From assembly GCA_023150555.1 (NCBI GenBank), contig JAKLKQ010000017.1, forward strand, positions 1 to 64,000: a DNA stretch of 64,000 bases, written 5' to 3'. This document shows, one piece after another, positions 44,995-54,108 of this stretch. Each line of letters opens with the position of its first letter. Position 1 is the stretch's first letter. Made by a program: the position numbers and the translations under genes. The notes under the pieces are model-generated. The model was not told the DNA's origin, did not search any database, and saw only the letters and a program-made list of their open reading frames with translations. This DNA comes from Planctomycetota bacterium. Lineage in GTDB: Bacteria > Planctomycetota > SZUA-567 > H5-PLA8.

Positions 44995-45913
44995 GAGACT
45001 CTCCGGCTGGCAGCCCGTTGAACGCTTCTACCTTGCCGTCGCGCGACAGGACCATCAGCTTCGCCTTCGTTCCGTCGCCGAACGCCACCGCGCCCAGAAC
45101 TGCGGTGGCGCCGTCCTCCAGCCTCGTCCACTTCCAGGGCGTGAACGTCCCGCCGCCGCGATCCGTGGCCAGCGCCGCATACGCCTGCAACATCGCGGCG
45201 CCGTCGTCCTTCAGGAATGCCGCGCTGGTTCCGCCTTGCGCCTTCTCCCAATCGCCCTTCAGCAGTGCGTCGGCGAAGGCCTGTTCGGCCTGCACCGCAT
45301 CGGCCACAGCCGGCGCAAGCCGCAGTTTTGAGACGGGGGAGTGCAGCACCGCGGGGGGCGCCGCTCCGGCAGCCCCGGCATTCAGGAACTCCGGCGCGGG
45401 CTGCGCGATCAGCACTTCGGGAGCAGGAGGCGGCGAGCCGTCGTCCAGGGACGCGCCTGCCGGCTTCGGCGCAAAGGCTTCGTCGGGCGGCTTCGCAAGC
45501 AGATCGTAGGTCTTGCCGTCGTCGCGAACCACGATGAGCACTTCGTACGCCCACGCGCCGCAGCGCTTGGCACCGCGAACGGCCACTTTGCCCTGTGCCT
45601 TGGGCCCGGAGATCCGGTATTCCAACTCCGCGTCGGCGTCCGCGTTCTCGATCTGCACGCTCCCGGTGACCCACCAAGCCGGCGACAGCGGCTCGCCGAA
45701 GTCCTCGCGGATCTCGTCCGAAGCCCGCACCGCGGCCAGCGACGCGTTGTAGGCCTCGGATGATTTCAGCGCCCCCACCAGCAACTCGACCAAGAGAGCC
45801 ACCAGAAGAACGCCGCATGCCGCCAACCCCAGGCAGCCCAAGGCCAGGGCCTTGGGCCACGAACGCCGGCGCGGCGGCGGCTCATGCGGATTGGTCGGTG
45901 GCGCGGAGGACAT
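44969..45913 (-). CDS. Membrane protein with Coa1-like domain
   Basis: 314 aa. A proline-rich cytoplasmic start (PHEPPPRRRSWPK) is followed by one long membrane helix at about 20-47 (LGCLGLAACGVLLVALLVELLVG). Residues about 50-150 resemble the Coa1/TIM21-like family: EAYNASLAAVRASDEIREDFG, WWVTGSVQIENADADAELEY, RISGPKAQGKVAV and YEVLIVVRDDGKTYDL. That family is known from cytochrome oxidase assembly but also occurs in unrelated bacterial membrane proteins. The C-terminal part at about 200-300 looks like a cystatin/NTF2-like fold (DALLKGDWEKAQGG, LMVLSRDGKVEAFNGLP). GGGAGG precedes the ATG. The gene overlaps the invasin-Ig gene by 26 bp, suggesting the two proteins act together at the membrane. 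No oxidase genes lie nearby, so a respiratory role is not supported here. Confidence 0.75.
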   Translation of the reverse strand: MSSAPPTNPHEPPPRRRSWPKALALGCLGLAACGVLLVALLVELLVGALKSSEAYNASLAAVRASDEIREDFGEPLSPAWWVTGSVQIENADADAELEYRISGPKAQGKVAVRGAKRCGAWAYEVLIVVRDDGKTYDLLAKPPDEAFAPKPAGASLDDGSPPPAPEVLIAQPAPEFLNAGAAGAAPPAVLHSPVSKLRLAPAVADAVQAEQAFADALLKGDWEKAQGGTSAAFLKDDGAAMLQAYAALATDRGGGTFTPWKWTRLEDGATAVLGAVAFGDGTKAKLMVLSRDGKVEAFNGLPAGESHEAKATHR

Positions 45914-45985
45914 GCAGGACGCTGCCTCCCACAGAAGATCTGCGTCCAGAATACGCCGTTACCGGCGCATGTAAAGCATATTCGG

Positions 45986-45999
45986 ATATATATATATAT
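45986..45999. repeat. (AT)7 dinucleotide tract
   Basis: Seven AT units lie about 73 bp upstream of the Coa1-domain gene, between it and the FeeM-like gene. In this G+C-rich window it stands out and could supply promoter -10-like or phase-variable sequence. No direct evidence for either. Confidence 0.6.
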
Positions 46000-46066
46000 T
46001 TGTTAGGTGTGGGTTGCGCGCGCGGAATGAACCGGCGTGAATTGGCCCCTGATTGCGGACGAACGC

Positions 46067-46930
46067 TCAGGCGGTCGCCGCGATGCGCTTAGCGGCGACG
46101 CCTGCGAGGCCGAAGCGCTGCGCTTCGGCGGACGACATCGGGCGATGCTGGCGCCGCAGAAGCCGCTCGACAGACAACTCCGCCGCGTCCGTTAGGAAGT
46201 ACGGATACAGCGATCGTTCGCCGGCCGCCGCGCCCGTTCCGCCCACCCGCTGGACTTCCCCTTCCGGGTACGCCAGGTCCAGGCGCAGCAGCACCGCCGG
46301 CGCGCCCAGGACGCGCGGGCAAGGCCGGGCCTCGCCCAGTACCTCGAAGCCCAGCAGGCGGCGATAGTAGCTCACGTGCCGGGGATTAACCTCGATCACG
46401 AAGTCGTCGCACCGGCGCACGCGGCGCGCGTGGATGTAGATCCAGTTGAACAGCCGCACCAGCAGTTGCCTGGAGCAAAGGTGCGCCTCGCCGATGGCCA
46501 GGCGCGTCACTTCCACGATGCGGCGGTTCTTCGCGCGCAACTCGGCCAGCACGTCGCCGAAGACCGCGTCGCACGGCAATCCGTTCGCCGCATCGAAGAC
46601 GAGCGAGACGGTTGCGACGGCGTCCCCGTGGTCGTCGCCGGCCAGCAGCGTCAGCGTATCGGGCGCCCGGTCCCAGGGCGCGACCAGCCGGCCTTCCGCA
46701 AGTTCTCCGACGTAGCCTTTCGCGCGGTAGAGGTCGTATGCGAGGCGATACGCGCACGCTCGAGTGGCCTCGTCGTTCGCGACGCGCAGGCGCGGCCCGG
46801 CCTCGGATTCCGGTCCGGGCGCAGCGTCGCCATCGCCCAACGCGCGCAGCGCCTGAGATACGGCCGAACTGCGCAAGCGCGCGTTCCCTGGGGCATGCTT
46901 CCGCGGCATGGCGTCTTTCGAGATGGACAT
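46067..46930 (-). CDS. FeeM-like N-acyl amino acid synthase / GNAT acyltransferase
   Basis: 287 aa from ATG 46930, preceded by GGGAG seven nt upstream; the open frame extends further but without a ribosome site. The core at about residues 50-200 has YRLAYDLYRAKGYVGE, a DAVATVSLVFD strand, RIVEVTRLAIGE and HVSYYRRLLGFEVLGE. This is the pattern of FeeM-type acyltransferases and N-acyl-homoserine-lactone synthases, which move a fatty acyl chain from acyl-carrier protein to an amino acid to form a signalling or lipid-like product. The conserved Glu-Val-Thr-Arg-Leu-Ala strand and RYYRRLLGF-like helix fit that family. It lies 117 bp downstream of a fused ECF sigma gene on the same strand. The acyl acceptor is unknown. 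No acyl-carrier gene or dedicated product-export gene is adjacent. Confidence 0.78.
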   Translation of the reverse strand: MSISKDAMPRKHAPGNARLRSSAVSQALRALGDGDAAPGPESEAGPRLRVANDEATRACAYRLAYDLYRAKGYVGELAEGRLVAPWDRAPDTLTLLAGDDHGDAVATVSLVFDAANGLPCDAVFGDVLAELRAKNRRIVEVTRLAIGEAHLCSRQLLVRLFNWIYIHARRVRRCDDFVIEVNPRHVSYYRRLLGFEVLGEARPCPRVLGAPAVLLRLDLAYPEGEVQRVGGTGAAAGERSLYPYFLTDAAELSVERLLRRQHRPMSSAEAQRFGLAGVAAKRIAATA

Positions 46931-47046
46931 TCTTGCGCTCCCGGATTCCGTCTCGCGCCTTGGAGGTCCGCAAAAGAGCACGAGCGCCCCGCCGCGCCGA
47001 AAGAGTGCTCCTTCGGCGCACGGACTCTGGCTGATCCTGTACGAAC

Positions 47047-48546
47047 CTACGGGTTGGGGTCGGGCGCCTGCTCCAATGCGCGGATATGGCGCTCCAGCAA
47101 CGCAAAGACCTTGGGCCCCTTGGCCTGAATGCCTTCCTTTTCCATGGCGGTGATCTCGCGGTCTGCGTTGCGCGCGAGTTCCGGAACTTCATTCTCTCTT
47201 GTCTGCCGGATGGAGATCGACTTGATCGCGAGTTTGTAAACGGCAAAGACCACCCGGGTCGCGGGCTCAAGGTCGGCGTCGAAGCGCTGGATGCAGTAGA
47301 CGTAGTCCTGGGTGAAACTCATCAGGTTGCGGTTCGCGTACCAATACTGCGTCAGGCGAGTCATCTTCGATGGAATTTCCTTCATGCTGAACGCTCGAGC
47401 GGGCCGAGTCCAGGAGCGGCCTTCGCGGATCGAACGCCCGTCGGTGAGGGCCAAGGTTTGGGACGTCTGGCCAAAGTCCTGCACCGCTTCCAGAATTTCC
47501 ACCACGAACGGTCCGGATCCGACCGGCACCGGCAGGACCATCAGCCCCGGCTGATCGGCGGGCGTCTGCGGGAGGTACAGCACCTGCTCCCCGGAGCCCG
47601 CGTGCGTTCGCAGTTCCCAGGCGCCCTCGAGGAAAATCAGGTCCATTGGAATCCCATCTTCGAACGTCCAGGTCTTGCCGCGAATCGCGCGCGGCGCGGA
47701 AGCGGTCGATTCCTCCTTCACGGTCGGCGAGGATCGTCCGGCGGCGGACGTTGCGCCCTGGTCCCCGTTCTGCATCGCCCACCAGCCGCCCGCGGCGGCC
47801 ACGGCGGCGAACACGCTAAGCGCGATCCAAATTCCCGCGGCCCCCTTGCCGGCCGCCGCCGCGCGCACTGATTTTTCCGCGGCGCTGCCCAGATTCTGCA
47901 GGATTTTCGCACCCAAGCCCGCGGGCACCTCGGTGCCGCCCAGCAGCGCCTCTCCAAAGCCGTTGGACGCGACCATCGGCAGCGCTGCCGCGTAGCCTGT
48001 GCCCTTCAGGCGGCGGCGCAGGTCGTCGACCCCCTTGCGAATGCGCATGCTGATCGTCGACTGCGGAATGGCCAACGTTCTGGCGATCTCCTCCTGGCTC
48101 ATCTCGGCGGCAAAGTACAGGGCCAGGACCTGGCGGAAGGCGTCGGGCAGTTCGGCAAACTTCTCGCGCAGGGCGGCCAGCAGCAGGTCGTCCTTTCCCT
48201 CGGCTTCCGGCGCGGAAGCCTCCGCCGGCGCAGCGTCCTCACGCAAGATCATCTCGCGGTTCCTTTCACTTTGCTCCTTGCGCGCCGACTGGATGGCCTT
48301 GTTCGCGACAATGCGTAGGATCCAGGCCTTCGCGGTGCCGCGAGACGGTTCGAAGCGCTCGGCCTTGAGCCACACCGAAAGCATGGCGTCCTGCACGGCC
48401 TCCTCGGCCCTCGCTCGGTTGCCGGAAAGATAGAGGGCCAGGGAGAAGGCCTTGGGCCCGAAGCGGTGGAAGAGCGCCTGAAAGGCCTCGCGGTCGCGCT
48501 CCGCGGCGATGCGCTGCAGAAGCTGTTCGTCGTTCGCCGTGGTCAT
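47047..48546 (-). CDS. ECF sigma factor fused to a membrane span and extracytoplasmic domain
   Basis: 499 aa from ATG 48546, where a standard region 2 begins at once (MTTANDEQLLQRIAAERD). An alternative ATG at 48597 is possible because neither has a strong ribosome site. Region 2 spans about 10-85 (FGPKAFSLALYLSGNRARAE, WILRIVANKAI) and region 4 about 130-190 (LPDAFRQVLALYFAAEMSQE, PQSTISMRIRKGVDDLRRRL). One membrane helix lies at about 232-257 (IWIALSVFAAVAAAGGWWAM). The outer 240 residues start with a TWTFEDGIPMDLIFLEGAWE strand pattern like LamG/concanavalin-type domains. Like the sigma factor at 38896-41445, the sensor is fused to the output domain. It is the likely regulator of the FeeM-like gene 117 bp downstream. 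Confidence 0.85.
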   Translation of the reverse strand: MTTANDEQLLQRIAAERDREAFQALFHRFGPKAFSLALYLSGNRARAEEAVQDAMLSVWLKAERFEPSRGTAKAWILRIVANKAIQSARKEQSERNREMILREDAAPAEASAPEAEGKDDLLLAALREKFAELPDAFRQVLALYFAAEMSQEEIARTLAIPQSTISMRIRKGVDDLRRRLKGTGYAAALPMVASNGFGEALLGGTEVPAGLGAKILQNLGSAAEKSVRAAAAGKGAAGIWIALSVFAAVAAAGGWWAMQNGDQGATSAAGRSSPTVKEESTASAPRAIRGKTWTFEDGIPMDLIFLEGAWELRTHAGSGEQVLYLPQTPADQPGLMVLPVPVGSGPFVVEILEAVQDFGQTSQTLALTDGRSIREGRSWTRPARAFSMKEIPSKMTRLTQYWYANRNLMSFTQDYVYCIQRFDADLEPATRVVFAVYKLAIKSISIRQTRENEVPELARNADREITAMEKEGIQAKGPKVFALLERHIRALEQAPDPNP

Positions 48547-48741
48547 GGGCCGTCCGGCCTTGCTGGTTCGATCGGCGGAAACACTTGCGGTACGCATCTT
48601 AGCAGGTCCCCGCCACGGAAATGCACGTCCTCCACCCTTCCGTTCGCGGCCGAAGTCCGGACCACCAAGAAATCCGACGAAAAGCCACAACTACTAAATA
48701 TGAAAGGAGTTGTGACGTCCAAGGGTCCCGAACTCAGACAC

Positions 48742-48775
48742 AAAAAAGGGGCGGCGCGCACCGGCACGCCGCCCC
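48742..48775 (-). terminator. Rho-independent terminator
   Basis: Read on the minus strand, a 9-bp stem GGGGCGGCG / CGCCGCCCC with a 10-nt loop is followed by six T. It starts 37 bp after the stop of the GH42-like gene and lies upstream of the ECF sigma gene, so it closes the glycosidase transcript. Confidence 0.88.
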
Positions 48776-48811
48776 TCCTCCTTTATATACAGATGGCCCG
48801 CGTCCGGCGTC

Positions 48812-50974
48812 TTACCTGCCCGGCGGGTTGTTGGCGAAGCTCAGCAGCACGCCTTCGCCGATGTTGAACTCGACGCTGAACTTCGCGCCGTCGCCGAGTT
48901 TCGCGCCGCCGCGTTCGTTGATCGCGTCCTTCACCGCCGCGGGGAACTCGACGTCGATCATGATCTTCCCGCTGCCCAGGCCTTCGGACTTGGTGTCGCC
49001 CAGCGAAGTGGACGTCACCCGCGCGTTCTGCACGACGAAGACGTAGGTGCGCCCGCCCTTCGACCAATAGGTGGCCTCGCAGTTGGCGGGGCGCGCGCCG
49101 TTGGCGGTGATCTTAACCCACGGCTTCACGCCGGCGGCCAGGATCGCCTTGGTAAAGACGGCGCGCTTGGCGTCGTCGGCGGTCTTCTCTTCGCGGTAGA
49201 GCAGGTAGCGCTGCGGCGAGAGGTTCAGGTAAACGGCCTTGCCCTTCCCGGCCGCATTCTCGTTGTTGGTCTTCAGTTTCGTCTCGGCGATGGCAAAGTC
49301 GCCTTCCAGCTTGGGCGAAGTGGTCGCCATGAGTTTCTTGATGCCGGCCTGGAAGCCGGCGTCCTGGTCGGTCTCGACCCACAGGCTGCCGGCGAAGAAG
49401 TCCTTCTTCGTCTCGGTGCCGTCGTGGGCGACGCCGAAGAGGTCGTCGAGGGCGCCCTTGGCGCGGCCCTTGCCGTGCTGGTCGAAGAGGCCGCACATGA
49501 AGTCGGCGACGACCGTGCCGCCCTGCTCGCAGAACGCCTTGATGCGCTGGGCTTCGATGTCGGAGAGCGCAAAGCAGCTGGGCAGGATCAGGACCTTGTA
49601 CTCCTTGGGCACGCCGTTGACGATCACGTCGTCGTAACCCACCCAGTTGTACTGGATGCCGCTGTCGGCCAGGATGTACTCCCACGCTTTGCGTGTCAGG
49701 TGCCAGGTGCCGTGCTCGTCGTCGCTGTTTCGGTTCGGCCAGGTCTTGCCGTGACATTCGATGTCCAGGCACCAGGAAGTCTGGATCGAGGCCTGCGAAT
49801 AGTAGATCGCCACGCCGTCGTGGATCCACTTTCCGCCGACGACCTTCGGCGCGATGACGGTGGTCAGCTCCTTCTGCGGCTCCTTCCAGTCGTTCAGCCA
49901 GTCGCGCGGCGTCTTGCCGTCGAACCAGCCTTCGACCCAGCCGATCATGCCGCGGTTGCCGTGCGCCAGGCACCACCACATCTGCCAGATGTCGTTGACC
50001 GTGCCCTGCTTGTCCTTGTGGAAGTGCGTGGTCACCTGCGGCATGGTAGGGTTCAGCGAGCGGATGATCGACTGCGCCGTGCCCAGGTAGGCCTCGATGA
50101 ACTGCGTCTTCTTGCACAGCTTCGTGTAGTCGTACCCGCCGAAGGTGTTGGGCGACTGCCCGCCCACGAACCCGCAGGGGATCTCGGGGTCGGCCGCGTT
50201 GGAACAATCCACCAGCTTGCCCAGGAAGTTCGCCCACACCGAATCGTTGTAGGTCAGGCGGTCCAGCAGCGGCGAGAAGTCCACGTCCTTCAGCGCCTTC
50301 CCGTACTCCCCGGCGCAGTAGTCGGGCGTCACGTACTGGGCCTTGGGCGGGTTCTTGCCGTAATACGCGGCCAACCACGTCTCGTAGGCCTGGTCGTCCT
50401 CGTTCATGCGCCAGGCGAGCGGCTTCACGAAGCTGCCGCTGGAGATCTCATCGTCCAGCGCGTAGGCCGCGCGCACCGGGCTGTTCTTCAGGCCGTTGAC
50501 GTTCTTCGTGACGATACTCTTGAGCTTCTCCAGCATGGCGTCGTCCAGCGGCGCCGAGCCCTTCGAGCCCGTGCGCACCTGCCGCGCGTCGTTCATGTAC
50601 TTCTTGTAGTCTCCGCCACCGAGGTGCAGCCAGCCCTTGGCCGCCGTGTGGTCGTTGTAGAATTTCAGGTTCCACTTCTCGAGCCACGGGAGCACGCGGG
50701 TATCGCCGTGATCGGTAAAGCCGCCGTTGAAGCCGTAGTCCTTGCAGAACTGCCCGCCCTCGTCCCCCGTGCCGATGGTCCACTGGTAGCGCCAGGGCAT
50801 GTAGATCCAGGTGTCCCAATGCTTCGTCCAGCCTTCCGGATCCTGCTTGACGGGCTTGAACTCGGGCGCGTTCTTGACGTAGGCAAGGTACGGGTCGTCC
50901 TCCTCCGCGCGCGCGCCGCCGGAAATCGCCGCCAGGCACGCGAGGACCAGCGCAGCCGCAACGAATCGTTTCAT
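48812..50974 (-). CDS. Exported GH42-like glycoside hydrolase
   Basis: 720 aa with a signal peptide at about residues 1-23 (FVAAALVLACLAAISGGARA) and GAGGAG nine nt before the ATG. The first 430 residues look like a TIM barrel: IYMPWRYQWTIGTGDEGG, GFNGGFTDHGD, YALDDEISSGSF near residue 173 and MIGWVEGWF. Residues about 450-570 resemble the beta-galactosidase trimerisation domain of family GH42, with VLILPSCFALSDIEAQRIKA and GGTVVADFMCGLFD. A beta-sandwich end domain follows. By family it would cleave beta-galactosides or related glycosides outside the cytoplasm. The DDE motif is a candidate catalytic or binding site, but the exact acid/base pair cannot be fixed from sequence alone. It has its own terminator 37 bp downstream and is divergent from the PQQ-propeller gene at 51304. 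Confidence 0.78.
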   Translation of the reverse strand: MKRFVAAALVLACLAAISGGARAEEDDPYLAYVKNAPEFKPVKQDPEGWTKHWDTWIYMPWRYQWTIGTGDEGGQFCKDYGFNGGFTDHGDTRVLPWLEKWNLKFYNDHTAAKGWLHLGGGDYKKYMNDARQVRTGSKGSAPLDDAMLEKLKSIVTKNVNGLKNSPVRAAYALDDEISSGSFVKPLAWRMNEDDQAYETWLAAYYGKNPPKAQYVTPDYCAGEYGKALKDVDFSPLLDRLTYNDSVWANFLGKLVDCSNAADPEIPCGFVGGQSPNTFGGYDYTKLCKKTQFIEAYLGTAQSIIRSLNPTMPQVTTHFHKDKQGTVNDIWQMWWCLAHGNRGMIGWVEGWFDGKTPRDWLNDWKEPQKELTTVIAPKVVGGKWIHDGVAIYYSQASIQTSWCLDIECHGKTWPNRNSDDEHGTWHLTRKAWEYILADSGIQYNWVGYDDVIVNGVPKEYKVLILPSCFALSDIEAQRIKAFCEQGGTVVADFMCGLFDQHGKGRAKGALDDLFGVAHDGTETKKDFFAGSLWVETDQDAGFQAGIKKLMATTSPKLEGDFAIAETKLKTNNENAAGKGKAVYLNLSPQRYLLYREEKTADDAKRAVFTKAILAAGVKPWVKITANGARPANCEATYWSKGGRTYVFVVQNARVTSTSLGDTKSEGLGSGKIMIDVEFPAAVKDAINERGGAKLGDGAKFSVEFNIGEGVLLSFANNPPGR

Positions 50975-51303
50975 GATCGAGACTCCTCGAAAAGGGTTTA
51001 GGCGTCCGCGATTCTATGCCCGCCCCCGCGCCACGCAAAGGCAGGTCCGGGGCGCCGAGCTTCGAGAACGAAGCGCATTCGCGCATCGGTGCCTTTCGCC
51101 TATCCCCGACGAACAAAAGCGCTGACTCAATCTGACTAATCTCGATTTATCTAAGTAAATCAGCACGATAATTGGTGTATATAAGCGTCAGATGTTGTCA
51201 GTATTGACACAGATAGACACGAGGAAATCCCGCACGCGGTCCCCGAGTTACAATCGTAAGGCACCGGATCGGCGGGCCATCACCTTACGGAGGCACGAAC
51301 CGC
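50975..51303. other. Divergent promoter region (329 bp)
   Basis: This lies between the GH42-like gene (minus) and the PQQ-propeller gene (plus). The middle, about 51110-51220, is more A+T-rich and contains a TTGACA at 51204-51209 and a 6-bp-arm inverted repeat at 51144-51161. It has no coding frame. Shared control of the two divergent genes is plausible but not shown. Confidence 0.55.
51144..51161. promoter_or_regulatory. Short inverted repeat in divergent promoter
   Basis: GATTTA (51144-51149) and TAAATC (51156-51161) are separated by 6 bp. The site is midway between the GH42-like and PQQ-propeller starts. It is a candidate operator only because of position. Confidence 0.3.
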
Positions 51304-54099
51304 ATGAACCGCACGCTCACCCTGGCCGCGATGCTCTTGGCCGCCTCGTTCTTCGCCCGCCCCGCGTTCGCCTCGACGGCCACGATGGAGGCCGAAGTCG
51401 CCGCGCTGCCGGAGAAGACCGGGACCCGCGGGGGCCTCTGCCTGCTGCTCGGCGCGAAGGACCCCGCCGCCGTGCAGGCGCTGGCCGCGTCGAGCGCGCT
51501 CTACGTGCAAGCGCTGCAACCCGACGCGAACCAGGCCGCCGCATGGGGCGCCGCACTCTCGTCGAGCGCCTGCAAGGAACGCGAAAGCCTCGGCGTGCGC
51601 AACGCGGCCTTCGACCCCGCGCACTACAACACCAACCTCTTCAACCTGATCGTCGTCGAGGACGCCGCGGCGCTGGGCAACGCCAAGCTCGCGGACCTCG
51701 AGCGGCTCCTCGTGCCGGGCGGCTGCGCAGGTTTCCGCGCCGCGCCGGCGGGCTTCGCCGAGCAGGCCAAGGCCCTGGCGATGACCGAGGTGCCCGGCAG
51801 CGCGTACGCGGCCGTCTACCGCAAGGCGGTCAAGGAGATCGAGTGGAGGCTGCCGCTCGAGACGAAGTGGGAAGCCGGCCCGCGCAGCCAGATCGCCAAT
51901 GGATTCAACGGCATCTGCGCCGCCGCCGGCAAGCTCTTTTATCTCGAACAGAAGGAACGCGACAACGGCGACCTGGCCGACAGCGCAGCGCTTGCGGTCG
52001 CGCGCGACGCCTACAACGGTCGCACGCTTTGGACGGTGGAACTGCCCGGCGGCTACAGCGGGCGCGAAGGCATTGCCATGGTCGCGGCCTCCACAGGACG
52101 CCTGTTCGTGAAGACCGGCACCAACCAGATGCTCTGCCTGGACGGCGAGACCGGCAAGACGCTCTTCGAGATCCCTGCGAAGATGAATCGCGAAACCAAA
52201 GTCTGGCTGGTCAACGACGACCTGCTCTCGATTCAGGGCGATGTGCGCTCGACGGCCGACGGCAAGCCGGTGTGGAAGTACCCGGTCTTCCGGTACCTCC
52301 CGCTGCCCGGCACGATCGTCGGCGAAGCGATCTGCTTCTGCGACGGTACGAACATCTTCGCCAAGAAGGTCGCGACCGGCGAGGACCTCTGGAAGGTGCC
52401 GGCCTCGACGGTGCCGAAAGCCGCGGGCACCAGCGCGCTGCTCAGCCGATGCGGCAAGCTGCTGGCGCGCACAGTCACCGGGGAAACGAAGGACGAACTA
52501 AACCTCGCAGCGCTCGATCCCGCCGACGGCAAGCTGCTGTGGACGTACACCTGGAAGGTGCGCGTCAACAAGGAAAAGTACTTCAACGCGGGGGCCGTCA
52601 ACATCACCGCTGACGGAGGCAAGCTCCTCCTCTTCTACCGCCACAACCAGGAAGGCAGCTACGCCGACGAATTCGTCGTCGTGAAGCTGGACGCGGCCAC
52701 CGGCAAAGAGGCCGAGCCCGAGATAACGATGAAGGAAGCCGGCGACTTCCACGGCTGCTTCAGCGAGCGCTACCTGGGCGATTACATCACCTACTACGAC
52801 CTGTGGGTGAACAAGAAGACGCTGGAGACCTCCAAGCCTCAATCGCCGCACCCCGCCTGTTTCTTCGGCACGGCGGTCGGCAAAGGCGTCTTCTTCGACT
52901 TCCCCAGCCGAAAGAGCGGCCCCATCACCGGCGTCGGCCCCGTCGATACGTCCGCGCCGCCGGTTGACGGCGGCCCGGCGCTGGCCAGCTTCGCCCGCGC
53001 GAGTTCGTCCGCGGATACGACCGACAAGGACTTCCCAGGCTTCCGCGGCGGGCCCTCGGGCGGGAACTTCGTCCATGCGGCGCCCGGCGCGAGACTCGCG
53101 AAGGCCTGGGAGGCGCAGGTCGGCGTAGGCGGCGGCTACTTCGGGACCCTTAGCAGCGAGCGCACGGGCCTCACGCAGGCGGCCGTCGGCTACGGCCTCG
53201 CGGTGGTCGCCGACATCGACGGGCAGCGCATCGTGGCACTGGACGCCTCGAGCGGCAAAGAGAAGTGGACGTTCGCCGTGGGCAGCCGCGTCGACTTCAC
53301 GCCCACGCTGTACAAGGGCCTGTGCCTCTTCGGCGCGCGCGACGGCTGCGTCTACGCGCTCGACGCCGCGAACGGAAAACTCGTCTACCGCCTGCGTGTC
53401 GCGCCCAAGGAACGCTTCATCGGCGGCCGCGAGAAACTCGAATCCAAGTGGCCGGTCGCCAGCGACGTCGTCGTCGCCGGAGGCGTGGCGTACGTCGCGG
53501 TGGAAGACGCCGGCGGCGCGGCCTTCAAGCCCGAGTCCGGCGAAGTCGACGCCTCGGTGCAGCCCAAGGACGCCGGACAGATCGCGCTGGGCAGGAAGCA
53601 GGTGCCCGGCGGGCGCGACCTGGAGGTCGCCTACGACATGGTGCTGAAGGGCAACAGCATCCCGCGCACCAACGAGGACAACAAGCACGGCTTCCGGCGC
53701 GCGAAGTTCGACCGCAAGCTCGACGCGCGCGTGATCGCCTTCGACGACAAGCTGACCGTGAGCTTCCAGTTCCTGCCGAAGGGCGAAGGCTGGGCCAACA
53801 AAGGCACGCTGCTGCTAAAGGGCATCGCCGCCGATCCCGCGAAGCCCGTCTGGACCAGCGAACCCATCGAACTCCTGGTCGACGACATCGTGCTGACGCC
53901 GCAGTTCGCCTACTGCGCGGGGCACTACCAACGCGTGAAAAAGGAGCCGGAACTCTGGATTGTCTCGCGCGAGGACGGCAAGGTCGCTGCCACGCTGCCG
54001 GCGGGTGGATTCCCTGCCTTCTTCGGCATGTCCGCGGCGGAGAAGCGCGTCTTCGTCAGCACCCGCGACGGAAAGCTGGTCTGCTTCCAGGGCGAGTAG
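51304..54099 (+). CDS. Exported PQQ-type propeller with degenerate methyltransferase-like N-domain
   Basis: 931 aa with a signal peptide at about residues 1-24 (LAAMLLAASFFARPAFA) and GGAGG ten nt before the ATG. Residues about 40-170 look like a methyltransferase-type Rossmann fold, but degenerate: LCLLLGAKDPAAVQALAA lacks the glycine-rich loop and ALQPDANQ has lost the usual acid. The rest is a PQQ/BamB-like propeller with DAYNGRTLWTVEL, GETGKTLFEIPA, ATGKEAEPEI, DASSGKEKWTFAVGS and DAANGKLVYRLRVA blades. The same pairing occurs in the 1849-aa protein at 24234-29783, where the Rossmann part keeps more of its motifs. It probably acts in the periplasm or at the surface. Whether it binds PQQ or is only structural is open. 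It is convergent with the TIM-barrel gene, with 9 bp between. Confidence 0.8.
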   Translation: MNRTLTLAAMLLAASFFARPAFASTATMEAEVAALPEKTGTRGGLCLLLGAKDPAAVQALAASSALYVQALQPDANQAAAWGAALSSSACKERESLGVRNAAFDPAHYNTNLFNLIVVEDAAALGNAKLADLERLLVPGGCAGFRAAPAGFAEQAKALAMTEVPGSAYAAVYRKAVKEIEWRLPLETKWEAGPRSQIANGFNGICAAAGKLFYLEQKERDNGDLADSAALAVARDAYNGRTLWTVELPGGYSGREGIAMVAASTGRLFVKTGTNQMLCLDGETGKTLFEIPAKMNRETKVWLVNDDLLSIQGDVRSTADGKPVWKYPVFRYLPLPGTIVGEAICFCDGTNIFAKKVATGEDLWKVPASTVPKAAGTSALLSRCGKLLARTVTGETKDELNLAALDPADGKLLWTYTWKVRVNKEKYFNAGAVNITADGGKLLLFYRHNQEGSYADEFVVVKLDAATGKEAEPEITMKEAGDFHGCFSERYLGDYITYYDLWVNKKTLETSKPQSPHPACFFGTAVGKGVFFDFPSRKSGPITGVGPVDTSAPPVDGGPALASFARASSSADTTDKDFPGFRGGPSGGNFVHAAPGARLAKAWEAQVGVGGGYFGTLSSERTGLTQAAVGYGLAVVADIDGQRIVALDASSGKEKWTFAVGSRVDFTPTLYKGLCLFGARDGCVYALDAANGKLVYRLRVAPKERFIGGREKLESKWPVASDVVVAGGVAYVAVEDAGGAAFKPESGEVDASVQPKDAGQIALGRKQVPGGRDLEVAYDMVLKGNSIPRTNEDNKHGFRRAKFDRKLDARVIAFDDKLTVSFQFLPKGEGWANKGTLLLKGIAADPAKPVWTSEPIELLVDDIVLTPQFAYCAGHYQRVKKEPELWIVSREDGKVAATLPAGGFPAFFGMSAAEKRVFVSTRDGKLVCFQGE

Positions 54100-54108
54100 A
54101 AGCCGCGC

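Noticed and set aside
45986..45999. Phase-variable promoter based on the (AT)7 tract
   Set aside because: The tract is short and no spacing evidence for -35/-10 elements around it was found; kept only as a repeat.
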